From contig NC_135557.1 in NCBI RefSeq assembly GCF_964340395.1, forward strand, positions 3,689,716-3,753,715: 64,000 nucleotides of DNA, read 5' to 3'. Made by a program: the position numbers and the translations under genes. Position 1 is the first letter of the stretch; each line of letters begins with the position of its first letter. Positions 1 to 16,748 of this stretch are shown here, piece after piece. Under the pieces are notes generated by a model that saw nothing but the letters and a program-made list of their open reading frames with translations, was not told the DNA's origin and searched no databases. The DNA comes from Glandiceps talaboti (Eukaryota; Hemichordata; Enteropneusta; Spengelidae).

Positions 1-650
1 TGTCTATCTTGCTGTTTTTGTTGTTGTTGTTGTTGTTGTTGTAAATCCTATTTATTCGTTCATGCAAAGCATTATCTTGACAATTATTCTTATCACATTT
101 TGTTTATTTTTCCGCTACCCGAGTTTTACCCAGTATTTTCGACTTTATAACTCATTCTGTAAGGGTTGTGGGCTTGACTAGTTCTGTAGAACTATTCCTA
201 CAACCCCCACCAGGTCCATGTAATTACTGATGTACATGTATTTGATTGAATATTCTTTGACTTAATTTAATTTATATATTTTGTTAATTTATTTGTTATG
301 TATGTTTTTTTCCTGGTGAAATCAATAAACCAAACCAATAAACCAAACCAATATTACAATGCTTGTCTACACATGATGTGTAGAGTTCTATAGCATATTA
401 CATTGCTTGTCTGCTCTTAATGGTGTCTTTTGAAAAATGGATGCTTACTTCAGCTTAGTGTGCTGTCACTGACAGTGGAGCTAAAAACTTGTGGGGATAA
501 TGTAATGTGAAAAACAGTCATAACCTTCACAAGGGGTTTTGGGTTTTGGTCAAATATTTGCAATGCAGTATCACAGTTCATGGTCAAATATTTGCAATGC
601 AGTATCACAGTTCTTGAAAGATTCATTCTAAATTAAGATGCACTACAAAT
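1..650. other. Left-edge intergenic segment
   Basis: No gene is recognisable here. The segment opens with a short (TTG)n microsatellite at about 17-42. A short duplicated phrase (TGGTCAAATATTTGCAATGC) occurs twice near 547-603. AT-rich low-complexity stretches fill the rest. A neighbouring gene's UTR cannot be excluded. Confidence 0.4.
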
Positions 651-664
651 AACTCAGCACAAAG

Positions 665-1517
665 ACAACTCTACAGTGAAATAGTTTTATTCATTTTGCC
701 AGTGAACACTCCAGCTACATTAGTGTCTATTAATGTCAACAAAAAAGACACAATTTATTCTCTGCTAGTCTCTATCACACATTGTAAACTGGTCCCACAA
801 TGAAAAACAAACACACTCTAATACACTATGCAAAGTAGCTGTTCAAAACTATTACAATCCAATTAATGTATACATACTATAATATTGACAATGATTACAA
901 TAACATACATAGCACAGCTGACTTCAAATTTCTATAAAAAGCACCAAAAAATGATTCTTCATCTAGAAAAAACCTTGAAAATAAATTGGCTAAATTGATT
1001 AGATCAATAGATTCCATGATAACTAAATCTACACTACAGTACACCTAAATATCGTACATCAGCACTGAAATCTTATTGTAAGGCAAGTAAATAGGTGGCT
1101 TGCATTGAAGGCGCTTGGCTTTCATTTACAATCTATCACACAAATCATTTCACTCCTACCCTGTTTTCTCTTGCAATGATTGCTTCTGTCTTTGTACTGA
1201 TATAATGGTACTATAGTGAATGTGATGCAAACTCTCTTGCCCTTATCTTGTCAATTTTGTTTGGTTTCTCATTGTTGACATTTAATTTACAGACAGCCAT
1301 CTTGGATCTTAACAGCCATCTTGGATAATGTAGTATAGATAATTATCGACCATCTTGGATGGTGCATTATGGATTCACTGTGTTTAATAAGTGGCCATCT
1401 TGGATAATGTATTGTGGGTAAAAGATGCACATATACTTTTGAAAGCAATATCTAGATTTCAACCAGCCAAATTATCATACAAAGAATTTACAAATACGTT
1501 TTTAAGATAACTATTTT
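665..1517 (-). other. SDHD: Probable SDHD 3' UTR
   Basis: This is the region downstream of the SDHD stop codon on the minus strand. A minus-strand AATAAA (TTTATT on the plus strand at 686-691) could be the poly(A) signal, giving a UTR of about 830 bases. A motif reading GCCATCTTGGAT recurs four times between about 1295 and 1400. The UTR end is inferred only from the signal; no transcript evidence is available. Confidence 0.4.
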
Positions 1518-5392
<3,875 letters not shown>

Positions 5393-5696
5393 TTTGTCTT
5401 TAAGCAAAGTTGTGTACGAGATCTCGCGAGACCTTGCCGAGAATACAAGTATTGTGCGAGGTTTCGTAATATTTTATATCGGCAAATCAAAGGCGTACGT
5501 ACACACCTTGCTTATACAACAGGGGATTTCACGCGATTTTATTCTTTTCACGAAAACGTGTATATTGACTTTTAATCATCTCTAAAAAAAAAATTTAAAA
5601 AAAGAAGATTTTTGAAATTGCAAAAAAGGTACAGTGCTTTGACATAAAATTTAAGATATAAAATAAAAGGAAGATAAAGAAGCCGAGATCCATTTA

Positions 5697-6118
5697 AATG
5701 AGTTAGTATGGGGGTAAAATGAGTTAGTATGAGGGTAAAATGAGTTAGTATGAGGGTGAAATGAGTTAGTATGAGGGTAAAATGAGTTAGTATGAGGGTG
5801 AAATGAGTCAGTATGAGGGTGAAATGAGTTAGTATGAGGGTGAAATGAGTTAGTATGAGGGTAAAATGAGTTAGTATGAGGGTAAAATGAGTTAGTATGA
5901 GGGTAAAATGAGTTAGTATGAGGGTAAAATGAGTAAGTATGAGGGTAAAATGAGTTAGTATGAGGGTAAAATGAGTCCGTATGAGGGTAAAATGAGTTAG
6001 TATGAGGGTAAAATGAGTTAGTATGAGGATAAAATGAGTTAGTATGAGGGTAAAATGAGTTAGTATGAGGGTAAAATGAGTTAGTATGAGGGTGAAATGA
6101 GTTAGTATGAGGATAAAA
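5697..6118. repeat. 21-bp minisatellite, about 20 copies
   Basis: Tandem units read GAGTTAGTATGAGGGTAAAAT with few substitutions (GGGTGAAAT, GGATAAAAT, GTAAGTAT, GTCCGTAT variants). It lies upstream of SDHD. Confidence 0.97.
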
Positions 6119-9100
6119 TTGAGAATACTGCGAAATAGTTGAGCATACTAAGGTCTTTCGCTTGTTGAAAGCAAAAAATCTGGACTTATGGCATGTATAT
6201 TACGTTATAGCGCCACCTTGAGTTGACTCCATGGTCAGGATAAAGTTTTCAAAATATTTATCATGGCGCTCTTAACAGTAGAAAAAAATCCTTGTCCCCT
6301 GGAGGATTTGTTTTAAATGTTTTGTTTAGTAATATTCTTCCATCAGTTAATTTTATTTGAAGAACAAATACTAGTAAATACTTATAACAAGTTTTACATT
6401 TACCCAAACTTGTAAAAAAGATTATTACATCAATTAATTGTACATACAGCTTTGTGTTCATTGTGTTGTCTCATTGTCAAGGTCTGGTTTAAGACAATTT
6501 ATGTTGTTTCAGGATTTTGGGGGTTAATTGGTGGTAAAACTGGGAAATGAAATTAGAGTTGAAGTTAGTGGCATAGGAGTTCTATAGCCAAGTATGATGA
6601 CCACTTGTACTACACCATGACCAGTGACACACTCTTTGTAATCACTTGTACTGTGGGTGTGGTGGGATGTATTGATTTACTTTTACTAATGTATGAATAA
6701 TAAATGTACACTTACAGACACTAAAGTTACAATAGTGAAGGACATGACAAGTAGCTCTAACAGAGCTGATGAAACAATACATTAATCTAAATGAGAGAAG
6801 TAACAATTACTGTTGTATTCAAATCATATGTAAATCAGACCTTTTATAAAACAAAGTTTAGATTCTAGTTGATTCATAGATTGTTTTGGCATGTTATCCA
6901 CAACTCTCGCCAAGAATGTTTTTAATATCCCCAAAACTTTCTTAGTGTTTTGAAATCTTCCCACTTGTCATGTGATGAGAATCAACCAGGAGATGTACAC
7001 ATAATTACCATATATTCAATAGCCAATCACAAAGGGGGATTTCATGATGGACTTTGACTATAAGTGGTAGTCACAAGTTACCCAGACTCTCATCTATAGG
7101 GCTCTCCCTTATGGTTACTGTCACCCAGAGTCTGGCAAATTTTATGTGACTTCTGCTTTCTGTTAGTATGAATGCATGAACAGGACACAGTGTAATCTTA
7201 GGCAATTCAATCTCCTGTGATAAATATTTGACACTTTAGAGCACCAGATATCTAATTTCAAATAACATAATTTTACAAGCTCTAAGGCTTTATTCGCATG
7301 ATATATATATATATATATATATATGTAACTTTTCTATTTCTTTTCCACGTAGATCCCAATTCAAGTGCCTGTGGGACAAACAATGTCCCCTGCATATGAA
7401 AGCTGGTTTATATCAATTCAATTCCCAACCATTTTCATCCTGCATACAAAATTAAGGTCGCACACAATGTGTATAGATGCAATGACAAAAATGATTTATT
7501 TGTTTGTGAAATAGAAAATTTCCTAAGAAAAGATATTCACAAGTTTAGCTTTTAAATACAAGCAATACCTTTTATACATATATGTACAAGATTCTCAACA
7601 CTGTACACTTTAAAATATTTTACTCCTTGAGTACACTCTTCTCTCAGGATTTCAATTATCGCTTTTTTTCCTCACAAAACATCCAAAAAACAGTAATATT
7701 AGGTATTCAAAAAATAGTAATATTAATACAAAGTCACAACAAACACCCTAAACAACATTACTAGGAAATAAAAATATCAAAGAACACACAAAACATGTAG
7801 TACAGCTGATGATCTCTCAAAGGCAGTAGATTGTAATGTACCTGTCAACCCTTTGTCTTGCTGAATGGTTTAATCCTGCCTTCTAAACAATAGGATTGAA
7901 CCAAATTGAGAGGATTATAGGGATGACAGGTAGACAGTGAGCACCGGTAAAGGCTGAAATCTTCAATGTGAATCATCGAAGCACCAAGGTGGTTTATAAT
8001 TTGGCAGATATTCAGAAATGGTATTATTTGTAAATGATATAGTCTGGAACCAGAGCTAACTATTAGATATTACTGTATTTGGTTGTGTTTGCTTGGCAAT
8101 CCATACCTAACACTATGCCCAAAATGTGTTCCTTAGTGCAGTTCTTCAAAGCCTGTCTGAAGATGTAAATGTAGGCCGAAGGTTTTATAACATCAACTTT
8201 TAGTATCAACTTAAAATTGATGACCATCAGTAAATTGTAAGGTTACATTTAAGTATGGATGTAGTAACACTTTCACAAACAATTAACATCTGAGCCCTAA
8301 TTTGGTGACATTTCCCATCCCACCAGTTAGCACTGATTCCAACATATAAATCCTGGGAAAGTTGCAAGCAATATGCTTAATCCACAACAGTTCCCACATG
8401 AATACAATTGCATTGTCAGCACCTCGGACTGAAAATTTTCAAACATGCCACTTTTTTTTCTTCATTTTTACAATGATTGTTGTAACCTTTATAAGGTTTC
8501 TAAGATAAACGCAATACTGAAATTAAGGTAACATGTAACATTGTAATCAGATACCAGTGTCAACTGTAATACTATAGGGTATGTCAACTCTTGAATATTT
8601 CTATCAACTCAATTCGGAACATTTCATGATTAGACATGCAACATAGACACTTGGTAGAGTAAATTTGAAGCAACTGCGATGTTTTGACCTATGTACTACT
8701 ACTATGGACTAAGTTCACATGATGTGAAATCATAGTGTTTACGTTTCAAAGTTACTGTCATCTTTGATCATGAAATTCAACATGATTGCAACATTTGAAT
8801 TGTCTGCATTGGGACATTGATAACAGCACACACTCATTATGTAGTTAGAATTGTTTCACCATGTGGCTAGAATTGTTTCAAATTCACTGTCAAGAGAAAA
8901 GTGAAATTCAAAACAATTATAACGATGCAATCTTTACTACTGCCTTGACACTCATCACAATTGCTTCAAAGTGACTATATTTTACTGTCCAGTTTGATAC
9001 TTCATGAAATGTCCATGCAATCCTACAGAGATTTAACTCTACTGGAATCCATTAAATACTAAGAAACCATCAATTGATGTAGCACAAAAATCCATTGAAA

Positions 9101-9821
9101 ATTCCTCCCTAACATGTCCCTGAAAAAACAAGTGTTATAAAAAAACTCTAGATAAAAGTTTTATTAAAATTCCATTTTTTTTGTACTCAATATAAACAAG
9201 TCTTAGTAATTCAAATGATTGGCAGCTAGTACCTGATAATATAGAACATTTTAAAAACAGCAATAATGGCACGGCAGCAATTTCCACTTTTTCAGTTGAT
9301 TAATTCGTTAAAAATGTTATATAGCCATTTATTTAGTACTGGAAATATGTTTAAAAAGGCTGGAGCCTTGGAATGCTTGTCAATTCACAGAATGTAGTAT
9401 TTCAATCACATAGAGCTTTTTCTTGTTATCATGTTTTCTAAAACTCCGGCAGTGATATTTATTTTGGCTCAAGACTTTCTCATACTCTGTGTACAAATAT
9501 AGCAGTACTCTCCCCTCATCATACAAACATGTGACAGTGAGCTATGGGATGGACAACCATTACTACAGTAAGGGTAACTATTTTGATGTGAAAGGTAATT
9601 TCAAACAGCTCTCAGTGAGAGACTGAAACTTTTGTTGATGTTGGCACTCATGTTAATAATTCTCGGTACCTGAAATAGAATCTCACTGCTTAGGTGCATC
9701 ATAAAATTAAAAAACGTTTGATTTCTTGGTTGACACCATAACTTCTGCTCCATGCACTTCACATGTATTAATATGGGCGAGTGTGAGAAGATGTCAGCCT
9801 TCCCATTCTATTTTGACCCTT
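6119..9821. other. Intergenic or BTG-gene 3' region without recognisable genes
   Basis: No exon with family conservation was found in this 3.7-kb stretch. It contains an (AT)n tract at about 7301-7324. A pair of motifs, GTTACCCAGACTC (near 7079) and CACCCAGAGTCTGG (near 7123), resembles the ends of the element at 37134-37477. Part of it may be a long 3' UTR of the BTG-like gene, which ends at 10991. No sequence decides this. Confidence 0.4.
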
Positions 9822-10050
9822 TAGCATGTATTGTGGGTACCACAAACTATCTAGCATGTATTGTGGGTACCACAAATAATCTAGCATGTATTGTGGGTAC
9901 CACAAATAATCTAGCATGTATTGTGGGTACCACAAATAATCTAGCATGTATTGTGGGTACCACAAATAATCTAGCATGTATTGTGGGTACCACAAATAAT
10001 CTAGCATGTATTGTGGGTACCACAAATAATCTAGCATGTATTGTGGGTAC
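9822..10050. repeat. 30-bp minisatellite, about 8 copies
   Basis: The units are nearly identical with core CTAGCATGTATTGTGGGTAC followed by CACAAATAAT. Thirty is a multiple of three and the unit lacks stop codons in some frames, so long open frames arise on both strands. There is no sign of a real protein. Each unit carries the partly palindromic TTGTGGGTACCACAA. Confidence 0.97.
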
Positions 10051-10990
10051 CGAGAATTAGTGAATAATAATTGAGGCATGTTTACAACAACAGATTTTTC
10101 AGTCTTCTCATAGAGATAATCAGTCCAAATGTTGTCCCTGTCACCAAATTCAGGGAGACCACTCTATCTATGGCTACTTGCTTTCTTACACATTACTACT
10201 TTTTTGAATTACAAGCGAAATATTGATGAGAAGATTGGCTGCATGCCTTCCAATAATCAAGGAATATAGTGTCAAATATCAAACTGACAATATAAAATAA
10301 ACATCTATAAACAAAGATGAAATTGGGTTGGTCCATCACTTTGAAACTACACTTGGATAAAATTTCAAAAACTTGGCAAAAAAGTTATAAAAAGGTAATG
10401 AAATACCATATATTGAACACCAAGGCAGACAAACTGTGTCTCCACTGACAAAACTTAATATCCAGTGATTTCCTGTAAAATTTCAAATAAAAGCCATAAT
10501 TTATGTTAATATCATGTATCTTAAATATTTCACTAATGAGCGATGTCATGAATACATCTATTCTGAACAGAACTATAACCTATGAACTCTGACCTATTAC
10601 TGTAATCATTATAGTGACAAGACCCTTATATTTGCATCCACTTGAAAATTCTGAGACATTGCTTGCATCTTAATTGTAAAGGTAGTGCTCAACGTTGGAA
10701 TGTTATACCTTTCTTTACAACATGGTGTACTGAAGGAAAAAGGGTGTTTTTCATGTCCTACAATTTCTTGAAAACATCAGACATTAATTTACATGTCTAC
10801 TCTCTTGTTATGTAAATTTAATGAAAGTCTATCACTACTTCCTGGAAAGGAAGAGACCTTGGAATATTCAACAGAGATGCCATTGGTAGGATCACATGAC
10901 CTGACTTTGGGTCAGGTGACTAAACTGCGCCTATGTCAGGTGACTGGATTAAGATTTTGTCAGGGAGACACTTTCTATAAATCTGGTTTC

Positions 10991-13403
10991 CTATGATACC
11001 GGTACGTTGACAGCCATGGGAGACCAACGGAACTGCTCTCCTGTGCTCTGTAGATACTTGTTACTGGTGACTGGACTATAGCGATAAAACTGCTTATTGT
11101 AACCATATTTCTTTGGCTTTGTACTTGACCCCAGACTGCATTGGTTGACGTTTTCTATTTGTTTGTTGTCTTGATCTTTCTTGAATGATGCCACCGTACA
11201 CCATGTTCCCTGCAGTTCTCCAAATCTACATAACAGATAAATGAGGAAGTGTTCATGAAACTACTGAAGCATGTGACCGCTATCAATTACACACAATACA
11301 TTGGATAACTGTACAATGACAATACTAGTCCAACGTCTTTGCATTGGTGCATTTCAATTTCCTCCTCTCCACAAATATTTAGATATCACCTACGTCATCT
11401 CACACAGAATGTTGATTTAAAACAGACAACAATTTACAGTTGTTTTCAGCCTGCTACTTATTAAAATATAATACTGAATTCAAAAGGTTGTGGAAAGACA
11501 TTGTCAAGATCAAATAGTACAGAGGTCTGAGCCAAATAAAGTATAAAGTGCATTCAATTTACAAGTTTGGGATGAGTTAGTATTGTGTTTTGATATGATT
11601 TGGAAACCCCAGTAACACATAGTTAGGGGGGGGGTTGGGGGGTTGAGGTAACATTAGCACATTATAATTTTAATACCTTGTACCATAACTCTGACACAAA
11701 ACCCTAGTAAGATGTAATGGCAACTTTGGTTTATTTCTATTTTGTAAAACATTGGTGGGGGACTGGTTTGGCTTGTCATTGAAAATACATGTATTTGATC
11801 TGGGTTTGTCACTGTTAATTGATTGGATCCACAGACATGATAACAAACTGTGTAGTCAGAGATCATGGTACACTGTTCTACATGTTCCCAAAATTTAACA
11901 TTAGAAACCTGATTGGAAAAATAAATGCAACATTTTTTTATTGTGGATATTATGATTTCACCAACAAATTATTTGTACTCACTGACGAGTCACTATTCAG
12001 AGGTGAGCAAATCATTTTGTGAACAGGTGGTCCAAGGACCAGTGCCTTAAAAAAATCCAGTGGTTCTGCTGAAAGAATTAATGTCCCAGGTCCCGCTAAT
12101 GTGAAACATTAAATCTTGCCTATGAATCTGTATATTCAGACAACTTTTTAACATAGTTATTAACAGTAAGGTACTGGTCCGACAGACCAGACAAGGTAAA
12201 ATTTGTTTGGTCCACCCAAAAAAATTGCTAGTCCCGGACTCAGGACCAGTGGATTTGTTCACCCCTGCTCAGTTCAATCAATATATTAAATTATTCTTAA
12301 CAATTTCACATATTTTTAAGTCTTTTGCTTCATGATAACTGGTAAATGTGCAGAATTGTTTTAATCACATACATTAAAAACAAACATACGCGTAATTTCC
12401 GCATATAAACAATGCTAATAATTTGTTTACGTTATACTGTACAAAGGCCATGGAAAGTCACTACATTATAAGGCCCCTCCCCATTCTGGTTCACTCTAAT
12501 CTATCAAATCATAACAAAGAAAAAAACGGCATAACATTAACATTACCAAAACAGACGGGCGTACAATCAAGGCTACGTAAGTAATAAATTTGAAAGGTTT
12601 TGTACAAAATGTGGGTAATAAACCTGAAATTAGCACAGAGCAATCAACAAGTGGCCTTGAAGCTTGCTAGGTGGGGTCGACTGTTGTTGTCGTTGATGCA
12701 ACCCCGCTCATTCTTACGTTACGAATTCGCGCCACTAGGATCTTGGCATAAAACCAAAACAAAGGAGAGAGTTTCAACTTCCTCTCTCAAATCGCCGAAA
12801 TGTTCTCTGATCAACTCCACCCTGTGAAACCGTGAAATATATATATATAAATCTACACGTCTTATTTCCTATTAACTATTGAGTTGAAGGTCGGTGTTTG
12901 TTTACTTCGTGATTTTACGTTACGGGTTCCACGTCCGCAACGGTGGTTTTTGTTGTTGATGATGTGATGTACGAGAGCTGACAATGAAATAGTTCCCGCG
13001 TTTTACAACGCCATTCGACTACGGGAAAAGTATCTGGCGCTAGGTTTTACTTTACGACAGTAAATAAAAAACAACAAGCGGAAATGACAAACCTGCAAGT
13101 GACTTCTTCTGGATCAACCCATAGTGTCATTTCAGCAGGCAAGTTCAAGTCGCTGTAGTTGAGGCTACATTCCTTCGCCACCTTCCCTAGGAGGGGTTCC
13201 ATTCTTACATTGTCATTAAGACGTATGCACCTATAACCCTGTCCCTTGATGGGATTGTCCGTGTACCAGTGGTTTTTGAATTTTTCCACCAGTGCTGTAG
13301 TCAATTTGTCTGAGAACTCGTCGATTTGTTCTTTGTTCAACTGGTGGCCATTTTTCACCATACGGGTCAGGAAAACGACCGCTGCCGCGATTTCGTCTTT
13401 CAT
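10991..13403 (-). CDS. BTG3/BTG4: BTG/TOB-family antiproliferative protein, BTG3/BTG4-like, complete, 2 exons
   Basis: BTG proteins bind the CAF1 (CNOT7/8) deadenylase of the CCR4-NOT complex and restrain proliferation. Coding exons on the minus strand are 13403-13093 and 11225-10991. The phase-2 junction lies at R104, giving 181 residues. The BTG domain starts MKDEIAAAVVFLTR. Box A holds GQGYRCIRLN (Y57) and box B holds LPAEMTLWVDPEEVTCR (W95); Y57 and W95 match the CAF1-contact positions of BTG2/TOB. Exon 2 continues with VASFKK, as in BTG3 and BTG4 rather than BTG1, BTG2 or TOB, followed by a poorly conserved tail ending SPMAVNVPVS. The intron site directly after box B is the usual BTG position. 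The start ATG has A at -3. Assignment to the BTG3/4 branch is firm; choosing between BTG3 and BTG4 is not possible here. Confidence 0.94.
11998..12267. mobile_element. Putative hAT-type MITE in the BTG intron
   Basis: The left end reads CAGAGGTGAGCAAATC and the right end, reverse-complemented, reads CAGGGGTGAACAAATC. Both are followed by sequence containing GGTCC. CAGRGGTG termini are typical of hAT elements. The ~270-bp length without coding capacity suggests a MITE. A clean 8-bp target duplication could not be matched. Confidence 0.5.
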
Positions 13404-13700
13404 CTTGCGATATATATCATTTGCTAAATTAAACGAAGAGGTATATTGTTCACGGCCTTCAAAGGATGGCTTGACCTTCGAGTCCTGGTAACTCTAAATC
13501 GTGAGGACGGGATACGTGATCACTCCCGGCAAACAGGATGTACTATATTATTTTACGTGACTCACTCGAATGCTCCGTTCGAACAAAGAAAATTTTTCCT
13601 CTCCGGGTTTTTTGACGGCTAGAACTCCGTAGTCTCTTTGCCAATTTGCTTCTGGTCGGTTCTACTTATAGGGAAGCACCTAAAGTCGCTTCTTACGTCT
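13404..13700 (-). promoter_or_regulatory. BTG3/BTG4: Probable BTG-like gene promoter and 5' UTR
   Basis: This is the region upstream of the BTG-like start codon on the minus strand. It is visibly richer in CpG than its surroundings from about 13420 to 13760. No TATA box was identified at a defined distance. The assignment rests on position alone. Confidence 0.35.
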
Positions 13701-14292
13701 GAATTTCTTCTAATTTCGCGAGTCGAGCGTAATTTCTCGCTATCTGGTGGTGCAGGTTCTCAGAAGTGTCGCAATAGCTTGACTGGAATGTTGTGAAAGG
13801 GTCAATAAAATAGGAAATATGACGCAGGCCTAATTAGCCATTCAACCAATCAGTGTTCACTCTAGCAGTGACGTAGCGGGATTGTTTTCCAGAAAGCCAG
13901 CAGCGTTGCCACGATACATACGACATATCTATTTTTAGATGGGAAAAGATGATGTCATTTTGTTGTAAGTTTCAGTCATCGATCCAGTCATAGAACTCGA
14001 ACAATAAGTTTCTGAATTCCAGACGTTAATAGTATTTACTACGCGCCTTACAACAGAGCAATCAATAGAAAGCAAACCGTACATCAGAAATAACATTGAG
14101 ACGGTGCAGTAATTTTGACAAAACATACATTTAATCTGAAATTAGGTGTTGTTGTGTTTTTATGAAGTGACGAAAATTATGTTAGATAGTTATGACTGTT
14201 GTAATTCATGTATAAATCATTTGACATGTGATGAGTGCCTGGATTCCAACATCTTTCAATAAACATCAATTTCATCAACAATTAATACGGAC

Positions 14293-14546
<254 letters not shown>

Positions 14547-14729
14547 TCGATGACAAAGAATGAGGAGAAGGGGGTGGGTGGGGTGGGGCAATGTCACAGA
14601 GAAATGCCCAAAGAATATGATTAAATGTAAACAAATCAACAAAACAACATTTGACTTTATTAGTTGTTGTTGATATGTCTTATTAGGGGAGCACCAAAGA
14701 ATACATGAGAATAAGGTTTCCAAATTTGC

Positions 14730-15379
14730 TCATTTCTGGTGCATTGTGACAATTTTTTTTTTCACTTCTGTCTGTTATGACAATTTTTTTTTCTCAAGCC
14801 TTTACAGGATCAAAAAATTTTTTCTGGTTCACCTGGAAACAATTTTTTTCCCTCCAAATCCTCCATACCCCCCCCCCCCAGAAATCAAATGGTTCTCCCC
14901 TTAGTATCTAAGAACTGTATACATACATCTTTGACAAGGGGATCCCAAGGTTAAATTTGACTCGAGTACACAATGAAAAACAAATAAACACAGCAAAAAT
15001 ATACATGCCCTAATATACACGCGATTGAGTGTATTCACATGACCACGCATGCAGTCCAGAGACTTGCTGGTGGGTTTCAAAGTATCATCTCCAGAAGTTT
15101 TCCACACCTAGATGACTTCTTGAGATTTAACACGAAGACTGCTGACACAGTCTATATCACAGTATGCTACTCTAGTAAGTTTTTGTTCACAGCAGCTTTT
15201 ACAAATTTAACACTCGGGACTAGTCAAGCAGACTATGTATGTCAGGTTACTATAATTTATAAAAGTATTTCCAGTGTAAAACATTTCACTTCTATAGTCA
15301 TATTATACTACACTACATACTACATATAAATGTTTCGAACTGTCCATACACATTGTGTGGTACAATGTATTGTTGTTGC

Positions 15380-15413
<34 letters not shown>

Positions 15414-15480
15414 GCTGGTGTTGTTGTTGTTGTTTGTACACAAAAGAATAAATCCAGACTATCCCAGCCTAATTCCTTCG
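14730..15480. other. Low-complexity intergenic stretch
   Basis: T-runs lie at 14752-14850, a C-run at about 14869-14880 and a (TTG)n microsatellite at about 15370-15433. No gene is recognised between the BTG promoter and the next gene's promoter. Confidence 0.6.
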
Positions 15481-15831
15481 CCTAACTCATACCTCGTCTA
15501 AGTACCACACATTGTTATCGACTAAGTTGTGTTATTGCATGTATAAAAATTCTCACGTCACAAAAATTACCTCGAAGTACAAAGTACACGTGTTTCCTAC
15601 TCACAACAAACATGTTTTGGTGTACTTGATGATAACGAATAATATGCAAAACCATAAATAGAATAGTCCTGATACTATGATCACACGGTGTGTTCTGAAG
15701 CACCTATTGTATCTTACTGCCAACGAGTATCAACGGCTTGGTGTCTTTTACCATGGTAACCAATAATGTTGATACTGTTTATTGAACCATGTATTATGTG
15801 TGATTATGCTAATAAGGGAATCCTTCGACTG

Positions 15832-15846
15832 TGACGTCACTTCCTG
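15832..15846 (+). promoter_or_regulatory. Composite CRE and ETS site at a putative promoter
   Basis: A full CRE palindrome TGACGTCA (15832-15839) overlaps the ETS-type core ACTTCCTG. It sits just upstream of a candidate first exon that ends at a good donor (GAAG|GTAAGA). This arrangement is typical of TATA-less metazoan promoters. Confidence 0.55.
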
Positions 15847-15849
15847 TAC

Positions 15850-15896
15850 CCAACTACAAAGAAAGTAGTGTGTGTCTTGTTTGTGCTGTGTTGAAG
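15850..15896 (+). other. Candidate noncoding exon 1 of the zinc-cluster/coiled-coil gene
   Basis: The exon ends at donor GAAG|GTAAGA (15896). It has no ATG continuing into a long frame. The transcription start is inferred from the CRE/ETS cluster, so the 5' boundary is approximate. Confidence 0.4.
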
Positions 15897-16748
15897 GTAA
15901 GAGTGGGTTTTCGTTCATATTTGAAGACTTTTAATTGAATTTTACCATAAGTTTACAAAATTACATGTCCTTGTATGTTTGTAGTAACAGTCTAAGTGAA
16001 TATTTTTAGTTCTGCGAATAGAAATTTCGGCACTTTGACTATCTATGCCGCGGGACAAAATTCTAGTCAGTAACACAAACACTGTACTGTATGTATGTAT
16101 ATACTATACGGTGTCGGCGGCCTTAAAAACAACAAGCCTAACACACATTGCTGACGTACGGAATTTGGACTAAAAGGGTGAGAAGAACTGTATTTCCTAT
16201 AGTTTATTTGATACACATAATGTCACTGACATGACTGGAATATTTGCCACTGACTTCTTTAACGTTCTTTGTGTTTGCGTCCTATTTTTAATAATAATAT
16301 TTTATTTGTGTTGCTTCGCGATGCAACGAGTGTAAACGTAAAGCTATTTCACACAAAACATTGTACCACCGTGACCAACTCTCGGTTGAAAATAACGCGA
16401 TTTTCAGTCGTATCTCCATTCATTTTCCACTCCACGTATATGTGTCTTACTGTGAATATATTTTTTTACATAACGATACCGTATGTATTCACGTGAATCA
16501 ACAAAACAAAGTGATCAATCTCAATCACGGTCCAGCTGAATACATTACATTATTCTTTATTTAATAGCAACATACACACAAATCTCTTTTCGTTACAGTT
16601 ACACTACGTAACTTTTTCCTGTTGTGAAAAGAATATTTCACTGGTCTTTTATCCCATGTTAGAAAGAGACTACTACTAGTATTTAATGGTTCGTTCTTGT
16701 GTGAGAAAACTTGTTCATTTCCATCATGCATGGAGGTTTTCCTACCTG

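Noticed and set aside
9752-10079. Overlapping open frames on both strands over the 30-bp array
   Set aside because: They are a repeat artefact; both frames consist only of the array and short random flanks.
15039-15329. Plus-strand 96-codon open frame
   Set aside because: It has no recognisable domain, no good splice or promoter context, and amino-acid composition typical of random AT-rich sequence.
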